Shown here: positions 18,284 to 24,101 of the stretch, in pieces | Numbering within the stretch: the first letter of the stretch is position 1 | Layout: each line of letters opens with the position of its first letter | Origin: Streptosporangium sp. NBC_01756 | GTDB lineage: Bacteria; Actinomycetota; Actinomycetes; Streptosporangiales; Streptosporangiaceae | Reading direction: 5' to 3' | Length of the DNA stretch: 64,000 nucleotides | Assembly: GCF_035917975.1 (NCBI RefSeq) | Contig: NZ_CP109130.1 | Location: 3,038,001 to 3,102,000, forward strand | Position numbers and translations under genes: made by a program | The notes under the pieces: generated by a model | Told to the model about the DNA's origin: nothing | Databases searched by the model: none | The model's input: the letters and a program-made list of their open reading frames with translations, nothing else

Positions 18284-18315
18284 GGGGCTCCGCGGCTTTC
18301 GAAGCGCGGAGCCCC
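18284..18315 (+). terminator. Terminator hairpin, cassette 2
   Basis: GGGGCTCCGC pairs perfectly with GCGGAGCCCC, and an inner GCTT/AAGC extends the stem around a TCG loop. It lies 226 bp past the stop codon, similar to the other cassettes. Confidence 0.8.
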
Positions 18316-18350
18316 TCCTCCACGGAAAGCGCGTTTCGCCACCGAGGCAT

Positions 18351-18535
18351 TCATGCCGGACGGTCGTTTCTGCTTTACGAGGGGCCTTCTCCCCGTTCTC
18401 TCCATAATGCCCGGCCGCCTCGGCCGAGGCCTTCTCCCACCCGGCGTATTTTTCGCCGCGCCCTTTTCTCGACGGCTTCGACATCGGCGCGCAGCACGGC
18501 CGCCAGGCTGCCATGTGACCCTCCTCCACCGGAGG
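18351..18535 (-). pseudogene. Decayed ku 3'-end remnant after cassette 2
   Basis: This is the best-preserved ku tail remnant. It begins with the same TCATGCCGGACGG that spans the true ku stop codon at 20394. At 18461-18533 it matches the ku C-terminal coding DNA over about 70 bp at roughly three-quarters identity. Its translation SLAAVLRADVEAVEKRARRK resembles Ku DLMAALRASVEAAKKGSGRR. No promoter or N-terminal part remains, so it is a duplication scar rather than a gene. Confidence 0.75.
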
Positions 18536-18639
18536 CGGCCTGGCTAAAAAAACCTTCGCCATCGACAAAAATATGATCGAGCTTAAAAGCCGTCGACCTC
18601 CGTTTATTGTCCGACATCGAAGGAAATCAAGTCTAAGAG

Positions 18640-18693
18640 GGGTGGACCGTTACGGTCCGTCCAGGGCATTTTCCAATCACTTTGGAAAATGTC
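18640..18693 (+). promoter_or_regulatory. Two-hairpin 5' leader, cassette 3
   Basis: Hairpin 1: GGGTGGACC (18640-18648) pairs with GGTCCGTCC (18654-18662); the A-T pair here is T-A in copy 2, a covariation. Hairpin 2: GGCATTTTCCAA (18665-18676) pairs with TTGGAAAATGTC (18682-18693) over 12 bp. Confidence 0.65.
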
Positions 18694-18729
18694 AGTGAGG
18701 GCAACAAATCCTTTCAAGGGGGAAACACA

Positions 18730-19050
18730 ATGCCCATGTTCAAGAGCGTCTTCGCAGGACTCGCGATCAGCACCGCACTGGCCGGCGGAATCATCAGCCT
18801 CGGCGCGGCGACCACCATGACCACCGCCAACGCAAGCGTGGCCCAGACCACCGTCGGCGCCTTCCAGACCTGCGGCGGCGGCTGTCACAGGCGCTGCTGC
18901 TGCAACCGCGAGCACCGCTGCGACCGCCGTCACGAGCGCTTCAGGTTGCGGATCTTCACCAACAACGACAACCAGAACACCGTCCGGGGCGACAACGACC
19001 AGGCGCAGGCCGAGCGGCAGTTCCAGTTCAACCGGCAAGACGAGGACTGA
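18730..19050 (+). CDS. Secreted Gly/Cys-rich small protein, array copy 3
   Basis: This is a 106-residue secreted protein with the shared MPMFKSVFAGLAIS signal peptide. The mature core is the most cysteine-dense relative to its length: CGGGCHRRCCCNREHRC, six Cys, with several His and Arg. Then come FRLRIFTNNDNQN, RGDNDQAQAERQFQF and a DED end. AAGGGGG precedes the ATG, as in the other copies. Function unknown. Confidence 0.85.
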   Translation: MPMFKSVFAGLAISTALAGGIISLGAATTMTTANASVAQTTVGAFQTCGGGCHRRCCCNREHRCDRRHERFRLRIFTNNDNQNTVRGDNDQAQAERQFQFNRQDED

Positions 19051-19068
19051 CCAGCTCGAACGCGGCAT

Positions 19069-19203
19069 GTGGTCGAGTCATCTGACCACACGCGACCGGC
19101 TCCCGGTCGCAACCGACTCCGGCCCAGGGCGGAACGGCCGAGCACCCGTGTCCACTGAGAACGCCGTCGTTCACAAGAAGACGGCGCAGCAGAACACGGG
19201 CAC
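19069..19203 (+). ncRNA. Conserved structured 3' region, cassette 3
   Basis: GTGGTC (19069-19074) pairs with GACCAC (19084-19089). GCGACCGG pairs with the following CCGGTCGC. CCCGTGT near 19145 pairs with ACACGGG (19194-19200), enclosing a perfect CGCCGTC/GACGGCG stem (19162-19168 with 19180-19186). The outer stem has changed sequence relative to copies 1 and 2 but still pairs. Confidence 0.5.
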
Positions 19204-19270
19204 CTGGAAACAGGCTCACAATTCCGGAGGCAGCCGGCGGTGACACCGTTCACCGACGGCGCTCCGGGAC

Positions 19271-19302
19271 GGGGCTCCGCGGCTTCCACAGCGTGGAGCC
19301 CC
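19271..19302 (+). terminator. Terminator hairpin, cassette 3
   Basis: GGGGCTCCGC pairs with GCGTGGAGCCCC using one G-U pair. Position relative to the stop (221 bp) matches the other cassettes. Confidence 0.75.
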
Positions 19303-19329
19303 AATTCGGCAAACGTATTCCGCCGACAG

Positions 19330-19530
19330 GCGCCCGCACCGTAAGACGTATGTTTCCCCGGCGGGAAAACCATCCTCCCCGGCAGGATCCGCAGGGCTTC
19401 GTTCCTCTCCAGCCACCTTTCGCCGCACTCTTCGTGCGCTTTTCTGCTCTTCGCGACCCTGACCGCATTACGGCCGTCAGACGGGTCGGCGGCCTCTCCC
19501 CTGTTGAGAACCCCGGCGGAAATGACACCG
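19330..19530 (-). pseudogene. Decayed ku 3'-end remnant after cassette 3
   Basis: GGCGGGAAAACCATCCTCC near 19359 matches the ku segment at 20420-20438. A stretch around 19440-19500 matches ku DNA encoding the C-terminal PPADLMAALR region; here it reads ERPPTRLTAVMRSGS. Downstream GGCGGAAATGACACC corresponds to GGCGGGGACGACCTCC in ku. The rest is scrambled. Confidence 0.65.
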
Positions 19531-19624
19531 CCGGGGATATCAGGCGTTGGCGGAAACTCGCCCGATATTAAAATCTAGCAATCTCTGTTTATTGTCCGAT
19601 ATGGACGGAAATCAAATATGTGAC

Positions 19625-19676
19625 GGATGGGCCACCATGGACCATCTGCGACATTTCCAGATAGTTCGGAAATTTC
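19625..19676 (+). promoter_or_regulatory. Two-hairpin 5' leader, cassette 4
   Basis: Hairpin 1: GGATGGGCC (19625-19633) pairs with GGACCATCT (19639-19647) with one mismatch and one G-U. Hairpin 2: GACATTTCC (19650-19658) pairs with GGAAATTTC (19668-19676) with one mismatch. This is the most diverged leader of the four. Confidence 0.55.
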
Positions 19677-19708
19677 GGGGAGCACCATTTCCACAAGGGG
19701 GAAACGCA

Positions 19709-20080
19709 ATGCCCACGATCAAGAGCGTCGTCGCAGGACTCGCGATCAGCACCGCACTGGCCGGCGGAATCGTCGGCCTCGGCGCGGCGACCACCATGAC
19801 CACCGCCAACGCGGCCGTGGCCCAGACCACCATCGCGGGTTTCCAAACCCACTGCGGCGGCTGCGGCGGCGGCTGCGGCTGGCGGCGCTGCGGCTGCGGC
19901 GGCGGCTGCCACCGGGGCTGCCACCACCGCCGCGAGCACGTCCGGGTGCGGGTCATCACCAACAACCACAACACCAACATCGTCAGGGGCGGCAACGACC
20001 AGAGGCAGGCTCAGCGGCAGTTCCAGTGGGACCGCGAGGACGCCGCCGAGCGTGCCGCGCTCGCCGAGGGCGGTCTCTGA
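19709..20080 (+). CDS. Secreted Gly/Cys-rich small protein, array copy 4
   Basis: This is a 123-residue secreted protein, the most diverged copy: MPTIKSVVAGLAISTALAGG replaces the MPMFKSVF start. The core is longest, with seven Cys in patterns such as HCGGCGGGCGWRRCGCGGGC followed by HRGCHHRREH. The C-terminal block is VRVITNNHN...GGNDQRQAQRQFQW with an Ala/Glu tail. It directly adjoins intact ku, suggesting it marks the original locus from which the other cassettes were duplicated. Confidence 0.85.
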   Translation: MPTIKSVVAGLAISTALAGGIVGLGAATTMTTANAAVAQTTIAGFQTHCGGCGGGCGWRRCGCGGGCHRGCHHRREHVRVRVITNNHNTNIVRGGNDQRQAQRQFQWDREDAAERAALAEGGL

Positions 20081-20118
20081 CCTTCCAGCCGGATCACGCC
20101 TTGATCTGAGCACGGTAG

Positions 20119-20259
20119 GTGGCCGAGACGTCCGGCCACACGTGAGCGGACCACCGGCATGACGAGCTCCGACCCATAGGCGGGAAGGGCCGGGCGCCCG
20201 TATCCACCGCCGACCGCCACCATCCACGAGATGACAACGGTCCGGCGGGCAGTACGGGC
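20119..20259 (+). ncRNA. Conserved structured 3' region, cassette 4
   Basis: GTGGCC (20119-20124) pairs with GGCCAC (20134-20139). The other copies have GTGGTC/GACCAC, so both sides changed together. GCCCGTA (20196-20202) pairs with TACGGGC (20253-20259), enclosing CGCCGACCG against CGGTCCGGCG with a bulge. Confidence 0.5.
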
Positions 20260-20324
20260 ATATCACGGAAAGCGCATAATCCGCGCCTCGGTCAAGGTGA
20301 TATCGGCTGTCAACCGTATTAAGG

Positions 20325-20363
20325 ATGGGGGCTCCACGGCTTTTCGAAGCGTGGAGCCCCCAT
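20325..20363. terminator. Terminator hairpin between cassette 4 and ku
   Basis: A perfect 14-bp stem: ATGGGGGCTCCACG (20325-20338) with its complement at 20350-20363. It lies between two convergent genes and 30 bp from the ku stop, so it probably serves both strands. Confidence 0.85.
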
Positions 20364-20393
20364 TCCATCGGAAACCGATGACCCGACCGGCGC

Positions 20394-21275
20394 TCATGCC
20401 GGACGGCGCGACTTCCTTCCGCGGGAAACCGTCTTCTCCTCGGCGCCCTGATCGCTCACCGGCTCGGCCGGTTCCTTGTCCCGGGCCGGCGTCCTGCGGC
20501 CGCTCCCTTTCTTCGCCGCCTCGACACTGGCCCGCAGCGCGGCCATCAGATCGGCCGGCGGGCCCTCGTCAACCGGAACCTCGGCGGGGACGACCTCCCT
20601 GCCTTCGATCTTCGCCTCGATGACCTCCTGGAGCGCCTCCCGGTAGGCGTCCTTGTAAATCGAGGGGTTGAAGTCCGCGACCATCGTCTCGATCAGCGAC
20701 TCCGCCATCCGCGCCTCCTGGGGTCGGACGTCGACCCCCTCCTCCAGAAACGCGAACTCCGCGACACGCACCTCGTCCGGCCAGAGCATGGTCTCCAGCA
20801 GGAGCACCCCGTCCCGGACCCGGAGCGCCGCGAGCGACTCGCGCTGCCGCAGCGCGACCTTGACGACCGCCACCAGACCGGACCGCTCCAGCGTGTCGCG
20901 GAGCAGCACGTACGGTCTGACCCCGGCATCGTCCGGCTCCAGGTAGTAGGCCTTGTCGAGCATGATCGGATCGATCTGGTCCGCGGGGGTGAACTGGAGC
21001 ACCTCGATCCTGCGCGAACTGGACAGCGGCAGGTCCTCGAAATCGTCGTCGGCGAGCACGACCATGTCACCGCTCGGGAGTTCGTAGCCCTTGGCCACGT
21101 CGGCGAACGGGACCTCCTCCTCGCACACCTGACAGACCCGCCGGAACCGGATCCGGCCCGCGTCCTCCCCGTGCACGAGATGGAAGGCGACGTCGCGACG
21201 CTCCGTCGCGCCGAACAGCCTGACCGGGATCGTGATCAGCCCGAACGAGACCGTGCCTTTCCAGATGCTCCGCAT
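20394..21275 (-). CDS. ku: Ku protein (non-homologous end joining)
   Basis: This is a bacterial Ku homodimer subunit that rings DNA ends and recruits LigD for end joining. The 293 residues include the signature start MRSIWKGTVSFGLITIPVRL, YELPSGDMVVLADDDFEDLP, DKAYYLEPD and YREALQEVIEAKIEGREVV. The last ~45 residues are a Lys/Arg/Glu-rich tail of the kind that binds DNA or LigD. The ATG at 21275 has AGGGAG about 6 nt upstream. No ligD is in the window. Decayed copies of this gene's 3' end occur at 17373, 18351 and 19330. Confidence 0.95.
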   Translation of the reverse strand: MRSIWKGTVSFGLITIPVRLFGATERRDVAFHLVHGEDAGRIRFRRVCQVCEEEVPFADVAKGYELPSGDMVVLADDDFEDLPLSSSRRIEVLQFTPADQIDPIMLDKAYYLEPDDAGVRPYVLLRDTLERSGLVAVVKVALRQRESLAALRVRDGVLLLETMLWPDEVRVAEFAFLEEGVDVRPQEARMAESLIETMVADFNPSIYKDAYREALQEVIEAKIEGREVVPAEVPVDEGPPADLMAALRASVEAAKKGSGRRTPARDKEPAEPVSDQGAEEKTVSRGRKSRRPA

Positions 21276-21469
21276 GGCGTCTCCCTACCTTGGAGCTTCC
21301 ACCGATTTTCGCACGCGAGTTCGGAAGTGTTGTCGGACAGCCGCAAACACTCACCAACGAGGCAGGTACCCGTCATGGCGGATCCGATGCCGTGCCTTTT
21401 TCGGCAGGCGGGTCCGGACGCCGTACGCTTGGCGGTGTCCAGTGTTCGCAGGAGAACGGAGGCAGGGCG

Positions 21470-21763
21470 ATGCCGGAGATGGGTACGCGCAGCGAAGAGC
21501 CCGACGACGCCCTCTCCGCGGAGATCGGCATCGAGACGCCGGAGGCCGACGCGGCCGAACAGCACCGCCCGGTGCGTGAGGAGGCCTCCGACCGGCCCGA
21601 GGAGACCTCGGCCGAGACGCCGGAGGCCGACGCGGCCGAGCAGAGCCGGACGGTGAACGAGGACGGCCCGGAATGGCCCGACCACATCCCGCTTGAGGCC
21701 GACCCCGCGGACACCGCCGAGCAGAGCCGTACGGTGGAGACCGGCGAGGACGACTACCGCTGA
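21470..21763 (+). CDS. Small acidic repeat protein
   Basis: This is a 97-residue, strongly acidic, probably disordered protein with three imperfect repeats: ETPEADAAEQHRPV, ETPEADAAEQSRTV and DPADTAEQSRTV. It has no signal peptide or membrane segment. The ATG at 21470 has GGAGG 7 nt upstream, which supports it as a real gene. It lies divergently upstream of ku and just before the TetR gene. I do not recognise a family. Confidence 0.7.
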   Translation: MPEMGTRSEEPDDALSAEIGIETPEADAAEQHRPVREEASDRPEETSAETPEADAAEQSRTVNEDGPEWPDHIPLEADPADTAEQSRTVETGEDDYR

Positions 21764-21832
21764 TACCAGCGGCCCGGGTTACCCACGCGTAGGATGATTC
21801 ACGACACCAGGAGCACCCGCGAGGAGAACACC

Positions 21833-22462
21833 GTGACCGCTACCCCGGACGCCAAGCCCCGGGGCACCCGGCTGCCCCGGCTGGCCCGTCGCCGCCAGCT
21901 GCTCAGCGCGGCGCAGGAAGTCTTCGTGGAGAACGGCTACCACGCGGCGGCGATGGACGACATCGCCGAACGGGCCGGGGTGAGCAAGCCGGTGCTCTAC
22001 CAGCACTTCCCCGGCAAGCAGGAGCTCTACCTGGCCCTGCTCGACCTGCACGTGGACGACATGATCGCCCGCTGCCGGGACGCCCTCGCCTCCACCACGG
22101 ACAACAAGCAGCGGGTCCAGGCCGCGATCGGCGCCTTCTTCGACTTCGTCTCCAACCAGGGCGAGGCGTTCCGCCTGGTCTTCGAGTCCGACCTGCGCAA
22201 CGTCGCCCCGGTCCGCCAGCGGATCGAGCGCAACCTGCGCGAGAGCGCCGAGATGATCAGCCAGGTCATCCAGGAGGACACCGGCTGCTCAAGCGACGAG
22301 GCCCGCCTGCTGGGCGTCGGCCTGGTCGGCATGGCCGAGGTCAGCGCCCGATACTGGATAAGCAGCAACGGCTCCATCCCCAAGGACGCCGCCACCCAGC
22401 TCATCGCCCGCCTGTCCTGGCGCGGCATCTCAGGCTTCCCCCGCACGACCGCCGACCACTGA
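21833..22462 (+). CDS. TetR-family transcriptional regulator
   Basis: This 209-residue TetR-type repressor has a typical N-terminal helix-turn-helix (RRQLLSAAQEVFVENGYHAA, then MDDIAERAGVSKPVLYQHFP) and a C-terminal ligand/dimer domain. The GTG at 21833 follows GAGGAG by 6 nt and is preferred to an upstream ATG at 21794. Gene order (TetR then DUF3107) matches Rv3208-Rv3208A. The regulated genes are unknown; autoregulation and control of the downstream DUF3107 gene are possible. Confidence 0.92.
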   Translation: MTATPDAKPRGTRLPRLARRRQLLSAAQEVFVENGYHAAAMDDIAERAGVSKPVLYQHFPGKQELYLALLDLHVDDMIARCRDALASTTDNKQRVQAAIGAFFDFVSNQGEAFRLVFESDLRNVAPVRQRIERNLRESAEMISQVIQEDTGCSSDEARLLGVGLVGMAEVSARYWISSNGSIPKDAATQLIARLSWRGISGFPRTTADH

Positions 22463-22561
22463 CGGATGGGCGGCGCCTGTTCGCTTGGCGCGATCAACCG
22501 GCGCGTCGCGCGCCCGATGGGGCGACCATGGGACGAGCAGCCCTCGTCGAAAGGGAGCACG

Positions 22562-22792
22562 ATGGAAATCAAAATCGGTGTGCGCTCCGTGCACCGTGAG
22601 CTCGTAGTGGAGACCGATCTCTCGGCCGAACAGGTCGAGGAGGAGCTCGGCAAGGCGGTCTCCATGGACCGCGGCATCTTCGGCATCACCGACGTCAAGG
22701 GCCGCAGGGTCCTCGTCCCCATCTCGTCTCTCGGCTTCATCGAGATCGGCGAGGAGGAGGCCAGGACCGTCGGTTTCGGCGGCACCCTCTAG
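22562..22792 (+). CDS. DUF3107 family protein
   Basis: This 76-residue conserved actinobacterial protein (MEIKIGVRSVHRELVVETD... to the end) belongs to the DUF3107 family, the family of mycobacterial TB9.4 (Rv3208A). The fold looks like a small alpha/beta domain with ISSLGFIEIG near the C-terminus. Function is not established. AAAGGGAG precedes the ATG. It lies 99 bp after the TetR gene on the same strand. Confidence 0.9.
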   Translation: MEIKIGVRSVHRELVVETDLSAEQVEEELGKAVSMDRGIFGITDVKGRRVLVPISSLGFIEIGEEEARTVGFGGTL

Positions 22793-22965
22793 AAAATCCC
22801 GTACGGCTCGCGCCAGGTCGCCGATCCCCCGGCGGCCATGGCGCGGGTCGCGGGACGACTCAGCCGCCGGAGCAGCCGTCCCGCTCGTCCAGCCCGCAAC
22901 CGCGCGGGCGACGGGCCCGGCGGACGCGGTGCCGGCCCAGGCTGATGGCCGGGCAGTCCGCTCCG

Positions 22966-23112
22966 CCCCTGCGCAACACGGCGCGCGAGCTCCAGGGATT
23001 CGGCCCACATCTCGTCAAGGAACTGCCATAGCGGCGCGAGGCCCTCATATCTCGCACGGTACAGCCGTTCGGCGCTTCCACGCTGCTCTATTCGGCAGAC
23101 CTGTCCCGCCAC
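22966..23112 (-). pseudogene. Possible ArsR-family regulator remnant
   Basis: The translated segment with IEQRGSAERLYRARYEGLAP and FLDEMWAESLELARR resembles the wing and C-terminal helix of ArsR-type regulators. The helix-turn-helix half is missing and the frame continues into low-complexity sequence. The surrounding 357-bp gap (22793-23149) shows no other gene. Weak evidence. Confidence 0.35.
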
Positions 23113-23149
23113 ACCTCCGGGAGGCGCCCACGAGGAACCGGACCACGCC

Positions 23150-23800
23150 TCAGGGGCCCGGGGTCAGCCCCATCGCCGTCATCCGCCTGCCGTGCGCCTC
23201 GGTCAGCCGGGTGAACATCCGGGTGATGTCCTCCCCCGCCGCATCCACCAGCAGCTTCGCGAGCTCCGGCCGGGCCGCCGCCACCTGCCGGCCCTGGCTC
23301 AGCGCCTCCCCCACCATCCGCCTGGCCCACAGCGCCAGCCGTCCACCCTGCGTGGGGTCTTCCTTGAGGGCCGCGAGCACCCGCTCCACCGCGAACTGCG
23401 ACCGCCCCTCGTCCGCGAGCACCTCCTCGACGAGCTGCCGCGTCGCGGCGTCCACACGGGCGGCCGCCTCACGGTAGAAGTCAAGCGCGATCCCGGTGCC
23501 GATGTACGCCTTGACCAGAGCCTCCAGCCAGTCTCGCGGCGCGGTCTGGGTGTGCCAGTCGTCCAGCGGCCCGACGAAGGGAGCCATCGCCTCCTCCGGA
23601 TCCACCTCGAGCGAGGCGAGCCGGTCGTGGAGCAGCCGGAAATGGGCGTATTCGGCAGCGGCCAGATCACCGAGCGCGGCCCGGTCGCTCAGCGACGGGG
23701 CGTGCCGGGTGGCATCCTCCGCGAGACGCAGGAAGGCTGTCAGCTCGGCATAGGCGAGCACACCGAGCAGGTCGGCGACGCCGGCCGGGGAATCACTCAT
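23150..23800 (-). CDS. Ferritin-like domain protein
   Basis: This is a 216-residue all-helical protein of the ferritin-like superfamily. Candidate metal-ligand motifs are AAEYAHFRLLHDRL (ExxH type) and EEVLADEGRSQF. The family includes tRNA 2-methylthio-N6-isopentenyladenosine hydroxylase (MiaE)-type proteins, but the identity of the substrate here is not shown by sequence. Its position between DUF3107 and the DEAD helicase matches Rv3210c. It has no signal peptide. ATG start at 23800. Confidence 0.8.
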   Translation of the reverse strand: MSDSPAGVADLLGVLAYAELTAFLRLAEDATRHAPSLSDRAALGDLAAAEYAHFRLLHDRLASLEVDPEEAMAPFVGPLDDWHTQTAPRDWLEALVKAYIGTGIALDFYREAAARVDAATRQLVEEVLADEGRSQFAVERVLAALKEDPTQGGRLALWARRMVGEALSQGRQVAAARPELAKLLVDAAGEDITRMFTRLTEAHGRRMTAMGLTPGP

Positions 23801-24101
23801 ACCCGCAGCCTACGAGCTACCGGGTGCGGACATCCTCCGAGTTGACTCACCCGGCAATTGAGCAGGAATATCAAGAAATCGGTTCCGCGTTGTGGTATCG
23901 AGTACACTGCTCTGAGAAAGTGCGACCGCACTGTGTTAATCCGGGGGAATCTGCTCTCGGACGCCCCCGAAGTCGGTGTGACGCCGCAGCGGTCGTTGAT
24001 GACATGAGAGGGCTGGCCCTTCCGCGAGGACCCGGCACGGGAAAGATTTCTGCCCGTGGTCCCGGCAGGACTGCCTTCAACGGAGACTTAGGCAGGCCAA
24101 G
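23801..24101 (+). promoter_or_regulatory. Long 5' region of the DEAD-box helicase
   Basis: This 301-bp stretch has no gene. It contains promoter-like TACACT near 23904 and, just before the helicase start, a CTGCCT/AGGCAG hairpin (about 24071-24096) with GGAG in its loop. Long leaders are common for cold-inducible RNA helicase genes; no known riboswitch is recognised. Confidence 0.4.

Noticed and set aside
16598-19676. Known riboswitch class (c-di-GMP, c-di-AMP, cobalamin or others) in the secreted-gene leaders
   Set aside because: None of the conserved cores I know is visible; only two simple hairpins are shared.
16688-20080. Secreted peptides as RiPP or lanthipeptide precursors
   Set aside because: They have Sec-type signal peptides with AxA cleavage sites rather than leader peptides, and no modification enzyme is nearby.
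16451-20393. Insertion sequence or CRISPR-like explanation of the four-fold repeat
   Set aside because: There is no transposase, no terminal inverted repeats and no spacers; the units contain genes and ku tails and fit tandem duplication.
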